Below, piece by piece: positions 10,865-24,900 of a stretch of DNA of 64,000 nucleotides. The notes beneath the pieces are model-generated. The model made no database searches. It worked only from the letters and a program-made list of their open reading frames with translations, and was not told the origin of the DNA. Each line of letters begins with the position of its first letter. Within the stretch, counting starts at the first letter, position 1. The position numbers and the translations under genes were made by a program. Where the stretch lies: assembly GCA_944474755.1 (NCBI GenBank), contig OX104123.1, positions 65,899,898 through 65,963,897 on the forward strand, written 5' to 3'. The DNA is from Limnoperna fortunei. Taxonomy: Eukaryota; Mollusca; Bivalvia; Mytilida; Modiolidae.

Positions 10865-11085
10865 GTTTCGAGTTTTCAGAAATATTTCATGGCGTCCAGT
10901 TTTAATTGGGGGGTAGGGTGGGAGTAAGCCGAAGTACCGGTTAAAACAGACAATCCATGTCAATTAAGTTGAGTCGGGCACACCCTACCAGTAATTTGAA
11001 AATCCACAACCTGTTGACAGGCATGTGATCAATAGTAGAGGTGGCCAACTTAATCAACCACCGATGCCCCGATAACGATGGGGAA
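10865..11085 (-). mobile_element. Degenerate tRNA-SINE
   Basis: Minus-orientation match to the SINE family: TTTCATGGCGTCCAGTTTT, the CAATCC..GTCAATTAAG block, and GATCAATAGTAGAG near the tRNA-like head. Much diverged, with the A and B boxes decayed. Confidence 0.6.
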
Positions 11086-11279
11086 GTAAAGTCTGCGAAT
11101 ACTGCAGTTTAGATAAAACATGTGTTACATGTAGACACGTTTTATGGTACGAAATAGTAATATTTTGAACAAAACGTCATTACTTCTTGAGGTCTACAAA
11201 GATCGGATTAAACATTGTCATTACCGTCAGATCGATAAAACAGAGCCTTTTCAAAACTTTCCCTTAAAAAGAGCGTCCT

Positions 11280-11640
11280 TCAATTTGATTATTTTTTGGA
11301 TGTTTGCTTAACTTCCAGGCAGTAGTATTTTAGCTTTATTCAGGACGAGAGCAAGCTCAAAAACAATCAAATACGGAAAGATTCCAATTCCACTGGAAAA
11401 ATAAGGGGTAAATGTAGGACGAATAATTTTCCTTTTTGAGCATACTCTTCTCTAAAATTTATAAAAGGGATCCTTATCGTGCAAGGAGCTTGGCAATCTC
11501 TTTACACGTCACCCAGTATGGTCCGCGCCAGGCATTTAAGCATTATGACCTGAAAACCCACAACGATAGGGCATCCACCGTCCGCCACCTGAGGACGCGC
11601 TGTGCAGGTCAGTAAACCCATAGTAACCTATTGCAAATAC
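11280..11640 (-). mobile_element. R2 repeat, degenerate
   Basis: Contains the R2 landmarks in reverse: GTGCAAGGAGCTTGGCA, GGTCCGCGCCAGGC, ATTATGACCTGAAAACC and the GGACGCGCTGTGCAG end. Same family as 42148-42640. Confidence 0.6.
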
Positions 11641-14324
11641 TCCCAATTTTTAAGAAAAACATTTATACTTATATATCATTAAATATTGAACGCCTATAAC
11701 AGGCATTGTAAAATAAACCACACATTGACTAAAACATCATTTCATGAACGTCAACTACTTATTATTTCTTTTTTAGTAAACAAAAGAGGGGTACAAAACT
11801 AATCCGTCCGATGTTTTAAAAACTGTGTAGAATATTTACCTATCTTATTTAAGTATTATTGAATGGATAACAAAGTAGCGTTTTCAATCTTAAAAGTACT
11901 TCGCTTTTGATCTTTTATAAAACGAAGACTAAAAATTGTGACGGCAAAATTGAGAAATATTACGTTTACATGTTGTCATCTTAACCTATAGTTATCTATA
12001 TACAGGCATGTTTAGTAGTTTATTCTTTATTTGAGATTTAATTCTTATAAATTCATGTGACATAAATTCATCTTATTTAGTATTATACCGCAGAATTCTT
12101 AGGAATTGTGGCACAGAAAGAAAACTGATCAAATTGCGACAAATGATCTTTTAAAGCGTTTATAATTTAAAAAAACTCGACCTCGGTGGTTATGGTGGCA
12201 GTAATCTACTATTGATTACCGACCCTTACAGCAAGAGAGTGTACTCGACTTGCCCATAAATTTGCAGAGAGTAACAGGTTCCTGTTGAAGGTCGTCGCTT
12301 TCGCTGGTTACCCTAAACACTCGACGCCCTATAATTTAGCGTAATATCATTACAACCACTGTGAAAAGTTGAAAGGCTTCCAGACTATGTGCACCTTGGA
12401 CAGCCCCATTTCCGAACAGCTATGAGAGCCCAGATCAGTGAAAATATGTTACATGACAGGACCATAGAACAGAGAAGTGAACAGAAAACACTTGTCTTGA
12501 AGTGCAGAAGTTCCACGGTTGTGACGAAGCTGTTGGAAACCTACAACAAAGATGTGAGTGAAGTGGGTAAACACTTACCTGCATCACTTGAGGCAACTGT
12601 GCGATGTGACAGTGGTGACTGCACCATCTGTGATAAAAACACTAGTCTGTCCAGATACTGATTCTTCCGACTGGTGGCTAAGGTTCAAATATCTGTCAAC
12701 ATCCATGATCACTGTGCTGCAAATGATTGAAAAGGATGTAATATTATTGCAAGAAGTATTAAAAATGAAGTTAAGTGAAGATGCAATAACCAGTATGAAG
12801 TTGTTGGACGGTACAAAAAAGAACGAAGAAGTTCACACTGCACCGAGTGTAAATTTACCGAAGAATGTGAACTTTTCCACAAACATGGAAGGAAGACTGT
12901 CCACAGAAATAATAATGGCCAGGGACGTCATAAATCAAGAAAAGTCAGCACTTTGGCATTGACCTCAGTGGAGGTAGCACCAAGTAACTAACGAAAATTG
13001 AAAAGAGAGCCGACTACCACAAAGAACGAGAAAAGACCACGTCATAAAACGAAAACTCGAGCAAGCAAAGTTTTGACAGACTACAAGAACACAAGACATA
13101 TACAGAACTCCACTCTAAAATCCAGAGTACAAGAAAGGACAGTAAGACATACCACCAGCACTTGTACATCACAGCCATTACTGTAAGAAGAAGCTACCTA
13201 GAGAAGCATGTTGATTGCTTACAAACGGTCCTTTTAAGGGCCACCAACATTTTCCAAAAAAGAAACTATATTGTTGTTGAACTTCAAATAAAAACAAAAA
13301 TAAACAATTGAAATAAAATAGACCACCTGCTTCCTTTTGCCATTAATAGTATTCAAAAGTTAGCCCTCCCCCAATTCAAAATTACTTTAACTAAAAGTAA
13401 AAAAGAAAATACTACCATGGTTGTTTTTAATTTCTATCTTATGATCAATTTTGAAATCAGAAAAAGGAGCAGGGTGGCCTTAACAGTGAATACACGAAAC
13501 GCATGTCTGTCTACTGTTGTTGAAGCCATGCGGCTCCAACACCACATGATTGACATTCACACATTTAGTGTTGTGGCACATATGTCAGCATTAAGAAAAT
13601 GAAGAATCCCATGCTGCATCATGTATGCCAATTTGTGCAGATGCATTAATCTCCACCCTCCGACATCTGACAGTTTACAATTGAAAACCTAATATGCTAT
13701 TGGGTGTGCAAGCTCCTTGCCAAATTAAACACTTTCGATTGAGACCAATGGCATTGTTTTCTTCTATTTTCTGGCTGTATTTTAGAACAAAGGCCTCCAT
13801 TTTGTAATCCTGTATCTTTTGTTCTATACAAATGGCTATTAATTATGTTATCTAAAAGATGGGGGCTACTATGTATGCCCCCTTTTGGAAAATAATATAG
13901 AAAACTAAAAAATTAGAACCCAAATTAAAACACGACCCTAACAAACAATAAAACTTAAATTTTCATACCTTTCTTGTATTCTATTGTTTTTCATTAAACA
14001 TGACCAAATTGTTGCATTTGGTCCCATTATAGAGTGAAAAATCTGGCTCCTAGGAACAAAACCACACTTGATGAGAGCTCTGTTTTCCTCTTTGTTAATA
14101 TTAACATAAAGCCAATAAAAAACATTCCATCTGTGTTTCTGGAATGCCATTTGGCGATCTGAACTTACATACTTCCAAACTATATCCAAAAATTTAGAAA
14201 ACTGTAATACTTCGTTCTATTTTTAAAGCTCTGGAAGCCTCCCTATCTTTATGGATGAAGTCTGAGAACAGGAATTTGGCAAATCAATCTCTCTTGTTTC
14301 ATTTATTTTACGAGATAAATTCTT
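11641..14324. other. No identifiable gene; short decayed frames
   Basis: A SINE-like trace (CCTCGGTGG ... CTACTATTGATT) occurs at about 12180-12240. Two overlapping open frames of about 90 and 130 codons at 12389-12962 have no recognisable domain, overlap in different frames and lack splice context; they may be remnants of an unidentified element. Nothing else is supportable. Confidence 0.4.
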
Positions 14325-14855
14325 ACTAAGATTGTTGAATGAACTGTTGATCCGAGTGGGTAGAATGCAGCATATGTAGTCAGTGGTTCCACTAAAATTG
14401 TCAACGTCTATATGCGGAGGACGTCAAGGTTTTAAAGGTGGACCACTATCATTCACTCGTTTTAATTGCTCATGACAAGAGGTTAACTGTCCCACCTACA
14501 TTGCTGATATCTTTAGCACATAAATGATTCATTAAAAAGGTTATGTAATAGGGTATGCCGAAAAAAGGCTAAAAAAATCAAAAGAACACACAACCAAGAG
14601 TTATTTTATTTTTGATTCCAAATATAAGAACTATGGTAAATAATGTATATAAATGAGACAAGATATTTAATATTGTAATGATTTTATCATAATTAATTTA
14701 GTAAGGTCCATGGCTTCTTCTTACAAAATTTAAATCCGTATTCTAATTTATTCATGGAATAATAATATTTATGTAAATAATACAAATTTCGTGAAAGACT
14801 ATGAACAGTTGAACTGCATGGATTTTATTTTTTTTCAAGATTTTATTAAGTTATA

Positions 14856-15072
14856 TTGTTTGTTTGAATGATGTTGAACGCAGTTTGTCAGCTATATCAT
14901 GGCATTTAGTTTTTATTGGGGGAGGAATCCGGAGAAAATGGCAATCCTTGTCAATTAAGGTTGGACTCGTTTAAACCCTGCCCGCAGTGAAAATCGAACC
15001 CACAATCTGTGTTGAAAGACCATGTGATCAATAGTAGAGGAACTACCTTAACCACTCGACCTCCAGGGCCCC
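14856..15072 (-). mobile_element. tRNA-SINE with 13-bp target duplication
   Basis: Minus-orientation SINE ending in a tRNA-like head (CCACTCGACCTC). It is flanked by TTATTAAGTTATA on both sides (14843-14855 and 15073-15085) and is absent from the paralogous position in the second duplication copy. Confidence 0.8.
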
Positions 15073-15974
15073 TTATTAAGTTATAAAAAGTCTAATAACA
15101 TTTTAAAGCAGTATCTAAAGTTTCCTTAAATTACAAATTTATGGTTCTTTGTATGTTGATATATCAAATTATAAGTAAGTAAATATAACATAAATACAAA
15201 ATATATTATGTAAATAAGTTAGTAAATAAAAGTTTGCAATAGGGACGAAACCTGAACCATTCTAAAATCCATGTATTTTCAGAGATTCTGTGCGATAGAT
15301 ATTCAGCCATAGTCTACACAGCTAAACGAGAAGCAGCAATGATGCCGACGGATGATTTATAAAAACCTAACGTGAATCCGAATAAATGGAACGCCACTAC
15401 TAACTGTCAGCTTCTAACTACTATAACAGTTTGGAATTAAAGTGTCTAAAAGGTATGTATCGGCTTTTTGGCTTTGTAAGAAAACCAGTTGTATGCAGCC
15501 CAAATCAAAATATGAACCTGTTATCTGATGTGCATCAATACATTACTATAAATTAAATAATATATTCGTCCGATGTTTTCATTGTATTTAAGGTATACGA
15601 AGACGCGTGCATTGACCGTGCTTAGAACACGACATATTCTTCAGCTTGTACCATTATGGCCGCCGCGGATGTTTTAGGAGTTATATCCTCCAGTTAATGC
15701 AGAACAAGACCTTGCACACAATACTCTAAACACAGTTTCAAATCACTTCAACATTTGGCCAAAGACAATGCGGACAAATACTGGTACGACAACAAGAGGA
15801 ATATTGACGCCGACCCACTTTGTACCATTAATACCTACATTGTCAGCTGCATCTCCACAACCATCAACTCCATTTCCACCGTCACCACATGCATCTCTAC
15901 CTCGATCGCTATTACATTGTATGTTAAGAACAACCGCATTATCTGCCGTACGTTCTGTAACGCCCATTGGCTTA

Positions 15975-16855
15975 GCTTAAACATATTTTATTTGCAAAAA
16001 AAAATCAGCAAAATGGATAACACACAAGTTAAACAAACTTATGAAGTCTTCTCCGACAATAGCAAATATTTTATAATAATATATGTAGAGCATGCTAAAA
16101 AAAGTATCAGTATATACATTTTTAAAAGGTAGGAATTAAGTAACGAAAGCATAAACATAAACATATTGTAAACATATACATATTGTGTGTGTTTGTGGAT
16201 TATACTATCATGAATCTTTTTGACCGTTTAATAAATGTTAACACGTTCCTAAGTATGTCTTTATTTTCTTGTAATGAAAATATATCTGTTCCTGACACCA
16301 GTAAGCGTCTATTGTGGACCCATTGAAGGTTTTGCATTAGTATTTGTCTTTGGTTTATGTAGCGAGGACATTCAAAGAAATTATGGAAGGCATTTTCTAC
16401 TGGGGCTCCACATTGACATGAGGGGTCGGTGATTAAGTTGACTCTATATAAGTCATAATTCAAAAAAGACGCACAACATCTCAGTTGTGTAAGAATAATA
16501 TTTAACTTTCTTGGGCCGTATGAAAAGTAATTTGGAATTGATAAGTCGTTTGAATATGACATTTGAAGTTCGCGTTTAAATTTTGATGCTGAACCTGATT
16601 GTCTCATTTCAAGTTCAAGATTGTTCCAAAGCCTTATGGTTGATGGTATGTAGGAGTTCATGGTTAGGGATAGTCTACAAAAAGGAATAATAAAGTCATT
16701 CCCGTTTCGTAAAGGGTATGTTGTTGTACTTTGAATTTTTGGAGGAATAAGTTTGTACATAAAATCCGGTTTCTGTTCCTTTTGGATATTATAAACATAT
16801 TTAATTTCCGTTTTTCGCGTCTAATATTTAGTTTTTCCCATCAAAGTTCACTATA
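15975..16855 (-). mobile_element. 5'-truncated LINE, 3' end of ORF2 plus 3' UTR
   Basis: The minus strand frame 16760-16200 (186 codons) is the C-terminal tail of a non-LTR retrotransposon ORF2. It reads a post-RT region (IPSTIRLWNNLE, LRCCASFLNYDLYRV) and a terminal CCHC motif, CQCG...H...C, as in Jockey/R1-like clades. The reverse transcriptase itself is missing, so the copy is 5' truncated. A near-perfect duplication CATTGGC(T/C)TA flanks it, and the paralogous site at about 19625-19645 lacks the insertion. The terminal frame has no internal stop, so the copy is not very old. Confidence 0.75.
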
Positions 16856-17440
16856 AACTCATTGGCCTATCACCTGCACATTCAAACACTACATTTTTGA
16901 CCTTACCACAAGCAACTGTTCACCATCGTTCTTCTGTCTTTTTGACCAAATTCGGTTTCAAGTTAAATCGCTAGCTTTTTCCTTACCAGATAATCAATCA
17001 AATAAGAGATACAATTATACCACTAGAGTCTGATCTTAAAGTTTGCTTTTACCTTCATTTTAACCGTTACTGTACTTTAAAGATTGTGAAGTTTGCGATT
17101 CATCCATGGGAAAACTACTAAAAGTTAAAAATTGAAACTAATCGCAAAAGTGAAGACAATCATGTTCCATATTCATCACTGAAGACAGGGAGTCTTTATA
17201 GATATGACGAAGAGCCCTCAACCATCTGAGAAAAGCATAGTTATAATGCACCGCTATTATAAACGCCCTAAATAGACCATAATTACGGAGCGTCAAAGTG
17301 TTTTTCTGATGCAGATTGGAGTCGGAGCAAATAGCAGTGCATGAATATATGGAACACTTTCCACCACTTCTTGAGGACAAACCGCAAGACCATTCACAAA
17401 ACTGCGCTGGCATTCTCTCCAAAAAGATTTATTCCGGCCA

Positions 17441-18529
17441 TCTGAAGAATTAAGACATTTGCTTACCACCAACAGATACTAAACAAATTAGAAACATTAA
17501 ACATCAAGAACAGACAAAAGTAAAAATAAACTAATGCACTCACAACGTAGTCAACGACATTTTACAAGTTGTTTCTCCGTTTTATAGTTATCCGTTGGAA
17601 GAAGAAACGGTGCATACAAAGGATCAGGTCCCGTCAATTATCTGTTACACAACGGAACAATTTTTGGACTGATAGTTGTGCTCAGAGACAGAGGCCAGTA
17701 CTGTTTTTAGTTTACACATAGACAAGCAATTGTCTTTTTTGTAAGTACGCATTAGCTGATGTGTGATTGTTCTAAAGAAGCTGCGGTAAAACAGTGTCAG
17801 ATTATTAGTTTACTTTTGTTCATGCTATTTGATATCTATAAGCAGAAGACGCGAACACTGATGTCGACGCGCAAAATAAATAATATAAGAAAATATGTGC
17901 ATATTTGAATTTGTTTTTGCAGCGGACAACAATAACCATATTTTGACATTTAATTTTAACACTGCTTTGATTTTACATTACCAAAAAGAAGTTTTTAGAC
18001 TTTTCATAACGGGCTAAATTCTATTCATTTAATGTTGATAAATATTAAACTAGAACAAGACTGATGAAACAATAATATCCCATATTTAAAATATTCGAAA
18101 TTTTTAAGGGAAGAAACCAATGAAGACTAGATATTAGTGAGATGGTATCCTTCTCTTTTGGCCCGCAGACATTGAGGTCAAAGATCATCAACCGTGGGAT
18201 GTGACACATCGCCTTAAAATTGTCTACCCACATTCGAAAATATCCATAGCCTACCTAAAATGACAAAAAAAGTTGTTTTCGTCAAGTCACAATAAATTTT
18301 GGACGGCAGACTGACGGACAGATTTATCACTATACAGCGTCCGCTACTACGTACTGGGTCAATAAGAAAGACAAACATACTGAATGTTTTCATGTTTCTA
18401 AACATGGGTTCAAAAAAGCCAAAAAAATATTTCAACTGCAAACGAAGCGAAATTCAGACTGTTCGATTGTTATTATCTTCGAAATGCCAAATCATAAAAT
18501 TAACTATTCGAAAAGGTCAGCTTTCTGGC
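17441..18529. other. No gene seen
   Basis: AT-rich spacer between the two copies of duplication A. Only short frames occur, none with splice or composition support. Confidence 0.5.
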
Positions 18530-20220
18530 CATGCAGAGATTGTTGGAGGAACTGTTTAGCAGAGTGCAGCATAGTATATGTAGTCAGTGGTTCCACTACA
18601 ATGGTCAACATCTATATGCGTAGGACGTGAAGGTTTTACAAGGACCAGTACCGATAGTTCGAGAGGTTAACTTTTCCATCTACAGTTTTTCTGCAGTGCA
18701 AGTAAGATTGCCTTAAGTATTAAGTATATTCGTTTTTCAATATTACTTATTTCTGTCGGAAAATGCAAAGAAAAATTTTCATTCTTGATATTTAAACATA
18801 AAAGAGTTATCAAAGAACGGTATATTATAGATTATGCAGAACCAAAATGGTATAAAAAATTTAAAAAAAAACACAAACAAAAATAAAATAATTGGATTTA
18901 CTGAAACTGGAAAATTGTGCTGCATATGGTTCCTCTTAGGATGAATAATAACATTATAATTAGGTGGTAAATATAAAATAACAAATTAATTAATACAAGT
19001 TTGCAATAGAGACGAAATCCAGGTAATGTTTTACCATGTTATGAACTATAGATATTAAGGCCTAGTATACACAGCTATACTAGAGGCAGCATTGATGCCG
19101 ACGAATAATTTACCATAACCTTATTTAAATCAGAATGGGTGGATTGGCACGCCTGCATACTGCAACAGTGTAAAATTAAAGACTCGGAAAACACCAGTAT
19201 CCGGACTTTGTTTGGAATCCAATTGTATGCTGCCCAGATCAAAATGCGAACAAACATTCAGATATGCATGACTAAATCACTATATATGAGGAGACATTCA
19301 AAACGCTAAGGACAAGTTTGTTCTTCAGTATTGACCATTATGTTTGCCGCTGATGTTATCTTTCCATTAATAGGAAACACGACCTGACATACACAACTCT
19401 AAACACCGTTTTTAATCCCTGCAACATTTGGATTATAGGTACTGTAAAAACAATGTGGACAAATATTGGTACGAAAGCAGGAATATAGACACCGAACCAC
19501 TTGTACCATTACGCCTACATTGTCACGTGCATCTCCGCAGTCATCACGTGCATCTCTAACTAGAACGCCAGTACACTGTATGTTAAGAACAAGCTCATCA
19601 TCTTCCGTACGATCTCTAACGCCACTGGCCTATGTCCTGTACAGCCAAACATTTCATTGCCGACCTATTCACAATAAAGAACTGCTGCCTATCATTCTTC
19701 TGTCTGTCTTACCTATTCGGTTTCAAGTTAACTCGCCAGCACTTTCTTCGCCAGATAATAAATCAAAAAATAGTTATAATTATACCACTACAACCTCTCC
19801 TTAAAGTATGCTTTCACCTACACATGAACCGGTAGTCGTCGAGAAACGTCGATAATGTTCCGTAGGAAAACGACTTATTTCTAGATAATGGATGACTTAT
19901 ATATCCACCTATCAAGAAATTCTAAACACAGAGAAAGCCTTTGCTCAAGTTCCAACTTGACCCAAAAACCAAGTTTTTAAGTTTTTCGTTGAAGATAATG
20001 TAACCAGTGAAAAACATTCCTAAAATCTTCCTTCTTCGATGATTGTGAATTTTGAGATTCATCCATGGAAAAATTGCTAACATTAGAAGACATGTTCTAC
20101 ATTCGTCAGAGGGGAAGGGAGCCGTATTTAATGTGCCAATGAGCCCTCAGCCATCTGCGAGCAGCATAGTTATTATGCTCTGATATTATACCGCCCTAAA
20201 GAGACCCTAATTGAAAAGAG
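18530..20220. repeat. Local duplication A, copy 2 (empty-site copy)
   Basis: Collinear but shorter partner of 14325-17440. It lacks the SINE and LINE insertions of copy 1 and therefore preserves their pre-insertion sites. Copies differ by many substitutions and small indels, so the duplication is old. Confidence 0.75.
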
Positions 20221-21694
20221 ACTGTACTTTGAATCGATGTTAAAATTTTGTTGTTACAGAATATGAAAGACCGAAACCGAGATTGACTTACGAAGACCCC
20301 GACACTCTACTTAATCTATGCAAAGAAAAAAGACAAGATACTGTAAAAAAAACACGAGGAATCACCTAAAGCACGTTGTTAATATTGTTACATTTAAAAA
20401 TCACGTCATACGGTGTGTTTCCTGAATGACGTCATTTTTTAAATCACATAATTGAAAAAAGCCAGAACTTTACGAGAACCTCTATAAATTGTATTTTGTC
20501 TCCGGAATCATTTTGCATGCACTGGAAACTTATCTTTACTGGTGTATTGAAGTAAATTAAATTTAATTAAAAATAAGGTCTATAACAGTTATTTTAACGC
20601 ATCAAGCTAAATTTTCTTAATGTTAAAATTACCAAATTATGTGATTGTAATATAAATTACTATAATTATAGTCGATACCAAACTTCTAAATTAATGAATA
20701 CTAAACAGTGACTACTGCTTACCCTTTCTTGCTAACATTTAATTGTTTTATCATGCAAGGATTTCAGTGTATGAACTTTCATGTCGAAATACGAGTTCTC
20801 CAAACCGAAGCTTAACGAGCTTTGGGTATAAATACCCCCACTGACTACATGTATCACCATTCAAAGTTAATCATCGCTATTGCACAGTTAGACTTTAAGT
20901 AAATAACCAACTGATTATAATACAACAACTAAGCCTTCAATGGTTCTCTTTTCCGTGTAAAAACTACCCGTAGTGAAAGAACTTACTGGAAGTGTACTAT
21001 ACCAACATACCCAAACACTATCAACACCATGCCCATCACTTTTCAAACAGATCTACAACATTCATATCCAACTTGAGGTACTATGTATCCAGGGAAGAGC
21101 AAACACACTTACAGAAGTCTCGATACTAAATAGCCAACATAAATCAATATATTCATTTGGTAAAGATCAATTGAATTCGTGCATATTACCAAGATACAGT
21201 AAAAAATGAAAATCGAATCATTAAAAATGTTTCAATATTTTACTCCTAGTGCGTCCTAAAACTCAAAGTAGCATTGCACCTTGTGTTTGTTTCTTAAGTT
21301 TTTTTTTATTAGAGTTAATTACATCAAAATATGTACTACATATTTGTATTTAATCGATTAATTCGTTCGCCGAAACATCAATAAAACACTCTGTAAAGGA
21401 TGCACGCTATCATATTTCTGTTATTGATTATGTATGCATTTTGAGTGTATCGTTTTATATTTTAAGACGGTTATTGAAATTCAAAGCTAGTTATGAATAC
21501 AACTGATCAATGTAAATACTGATATCCTGTTTCCCCATGTAACAACTAAACGTCACTGGAGCTTATTGTATTGATCTTGAACTTTCTAAGAAGGTCATTG
21601 ACAAGAAAGATTTCATTGTGGACAAGATAACATTGTTGATTTGGTTATCACGATTTGTTTAATTAGTAAGTTATAATGATTATTGGTATTTCTC

Positions 21695-21950
21695 ACTGTA
21701 AGACCCTGGGACCATACTGCGAGGGTTCCCATGGCTGGACCAACAGAGCAGCTCAGCACATCTCCAGTGGACATCTCAATGGGATTGTCCGGTCTTAATA
21801 TGGAAAGCCTGCCCGCGGACCTTAGCGCTAGACGTGTTTTGAGAGTGACACGCTCCTTGAACGATAAAGATCCATTTTAAAATGTTCGATAAATAGTAGG
21901 TTCATTGAGGCCGCTACAATAGGCTAAATTCGTCGCCACTTTCCAATACG
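21695..21950 (+). mobile_element. R2 repeat, interrupted by hAT insertion
   Basis: R2 copy shared by both copies of duplication B, so older than the duplication. Landmarks are CCTGGGACCATACTG, GACACGCTCCTTGAACGAT and GGCTAAATTCGTCGCC. Its 3' end continues after the hAT element at 26102-26180 (CCAGTGGCAATCAAA, CCCATCCCGTCCC). Confidence 0.7.
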
Positions 21951-24900
21951 TAGTGTTGGGGAATCGGAAAATTTTCATAATCGATTATCGGAAATAATCG
22001 AAAAGACATAATCGATTAATAATCGGAAAATCTTTTTTAGTGTATCAATTAACATTGCTTAAATTGTCTCTTTACTAAAACATTGTTTTTTTCTGCTTAA
22101 TAAAACAATTTTTAAATTTTTGGGCTTTTTTTATCATTGACCTTCTTGAATTAGGTAGCATTTTGTTTAAATGCTATTTTAGATATCAGGACCATTAAAA
22201 ATGTCTGCACCAATATTAATTCATGACATAAGTGTACAAAATGTATGACTAGATCTAACCCCTTCAATGGGCCTTCATCCAGTAGCAACTTTAAACTACA
22301 ATGTACTGCTGTACATGAACAGAAAAAAAAATTCTTCTATGCAAGTCTTAGCATGGTGATGCCATTATCTCAGTCTCTCAAACATAATTATTCATTTCCT
22401 GTTTCTTTTTACTACCTTTTTTTTAAGTCAAGCTCACCAAAATCCACAACATGCTCTTTCTGTGTTATTAAAGTTGGAGCATTGTCCAAATATCAACATA
22501 CATGCCATAGGTAATTAAAAATCAATGCCAGAAAAACAATTTAGCTAATTGTCAGAATCCTTCTGTGGATCAATGTTTAACATTGCAAGTTTATCAAAAT
22601 CCTTTAACTGCTTCAATCTTATATTATGAAGTGTCTTTTTTTAAAGATTCGTTTGAAAAAGAAAAGCAAAATCATTTGATTTTAAGTCTTTTTAAAACTC
22701 TGAAAAGTAAACATAAACAACAAACAATTCATTTTTAAAACATTCTAAAACATCTGGACAGTTTCTTTTCAAGTACTAGTTTCACCAGTAATCAAGGTTT
22801 TTGTTAAGAAACACTAGCATATCAATGTTTTTGGGTGCAAGTCTACATCTCTTTTTGTTGACTTTCTCCCCACACAAACTAAAGACCCGTTCAGAAGACA
22901 CTGAGGATGCTGGTACAGCCAAGTATTTTTTGGCAAGAAGATTGAGTCTTGGAAAGAATTGTTCATTTTCTTTCCACCATTCCAAAACTGTCAGGTTATA
23001 GTCCTTTTCAGGTAACTGTGTCCCTAGGTATCTTTGTATCTCAGTTTCAGCTGCCAATTCTTGATTGGGCATTACCTCCCCTGTACAGACAACATCTTCC
23101 AACCATTCATCCATGTCTGCCGACTTTATTTTCTTTGCCTTTGGTTCAACATCTTTTTCTAGTGCTATAACTGCTATTTCTTCCACAGTATCAATTTCCA
23201 TAACTGGAAGATTAGGAAGTGGTGGATTTTCATTAGTTTCTTCATCTTTTTCAGTTTTTATTCTCACTCTAATTAGATTTTCTATTTCCAATTCTTCTCT
23301 AAGGAGTCTACGAGCATTTTCTTGAATCTGTTCTTCTACAAAGTTTAAGTCCTTGGTAAAAGGGTTTAGAATGCACCCAAGTAGGGTTATATTGTCAAGG
23401 CAAGTTCTCTTATCTATTTCAGCCTGTAGTCTTTCTTTCATTTTCTTGATAGCTGGTTCATCATACTCCTTAACTTCAACAATTCTCATTAATTTAGTGA
23501 CAATAGGGAGAATTTTCTGGATGGTTGGAGATTTGTCAGCACATACAAGTGTGGTAGCTTTCTCAAATGGTTGCAAAATTGTTACAATTTTTTCAATTAA
23601 GCTCTGTTCCTCAAATGAAAAAACTCAATTTTTCAATGTAGAACTTGCATTCTTGCTCAAAGACGGGTCATTTGCTAATGACATCAGTACAGGAAATTGC
23701 TCTATCAATCTTTGCAGCATATATAGAGTGGAGTTCCAACGCGAAGCAACATCTATGATTAATTTATGACCAATTAAATTCATTTGTTGAGGCTGTCCAT
23801 CACATAATAGTTTTTGCTTGGCCATGTACATGTCATTAATGCTGCTGGACTGATGGAAAAATGTTACGAGTTTTCTTGCCTTCCCAAGAATTCTCCCAAT
23901 TTCAGGTGTGTCAAGTGCATTCTTTACCACTAAATTTATTCTATGACCATAACATCCATACCGTTCCCAATTCAGTATTTGATAGGCCTTCTGCTCATTT
24001 GCAGCGTTGTCTGTTGTGGCAATGGGTTTAGGAAGTCCCAACTTCATCTTGGTAGCTGACAATTCATTTGCTATGTTTTCACCAGTGTGACTGCCTGTTA
24101 CCTTGATAGTACCTAATACAGCTGACTTCAACATCCAGTATCCATCAATGTAATGTACAGTGGTGGTAAAATATGACTCGGTGTTTAAACTGGTCCATCC
24201 ATCATGGGTTATTGCAATAGATTTTGTCTGTGATAAATCCTTTTTAAGTTTTTCATCCATCTCAGTCTTTTTCTTGGCCAAACGAGACATAACTGTAGCC
24301 CTGGAAGGAACCTTGTACCTGAAATTATAAGAGTTGTTGATTTAGTGTAAAGCATTTTGAAATTTAGTGTCTTTTTTGCAAATAAAATTGTTTTAATACA
24401 GGTTATAGTGTTTGTTGTTTTTTTGCCAAATAAAATTGTTTTAATACAGGTTATAGTGTTTGTTGTTTTTTGCCAAATAAAATTGTTTTATTACATGTTT
24501 GTATGTTTTTCTTTATGCATAGTTTAATGACCCAAGAATTTAATTATTGCTATTTTAAGTCCTAAATACCAAGACTTGGTACATGTACTTGTAGATATAA
24601 CTAGAGGGTGTGTCTGTAAGCCACGGATGGCCCTCCCATCATAAAAACATCAGTCATGCTACCATATAGACCTAAACCAAGAATTTAACCTAAGTCGCTC
24701 GAGCGTAAAATGTAGGTCACAAAGACCTAATTCTTAGTGGGTTGGGTCATGTTACCCAAGACACATCTACTGGTGAAATATCATAGCCCTACTACATAAA
24801 TTAACCGAGATATGGACCTTAACCAAGAACTTAACCAAAGTGTTACGGACGTACCTACGGACGGACTAGGGTAAAACTACATACGTGGGCGGGCCATAAA

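Larger units (their letters stand above)
14325..17440. repeat. Local duplication A, copy 1
   Basis: Collinear with 18530-20220: shared blocks include GCAGCATATGTAGTCAGTGG (14367; 18570), GCAATAG.GACGAAA.CC (15236; 19006), ACGCC.A.TGGC (15960; 19620) and AGCCCTCA.CCATCTG (17210; 20150). This copy carries an extra SINE (14856-15072) and LINE piece (15975-16855). Confidence 0.75.

Noticed and set aside
12389..12962. Two overlapping open frames of 90 and 134 codons
   Set aside because: No domain, no splice sites in suitable places, and overlap in different frames; possibly an old element remnant, not enough to call a gene.
14860..15072. A promoter or regulatory element unique to one duplication copy
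   Set aside because: It is a SINE insertion with a 13-bp target duplication.
23065..23769. Plus-strand frames opposite the hAT transposase
   Set aside because: They mirror the transposase in another frame and show no protein features of their own.
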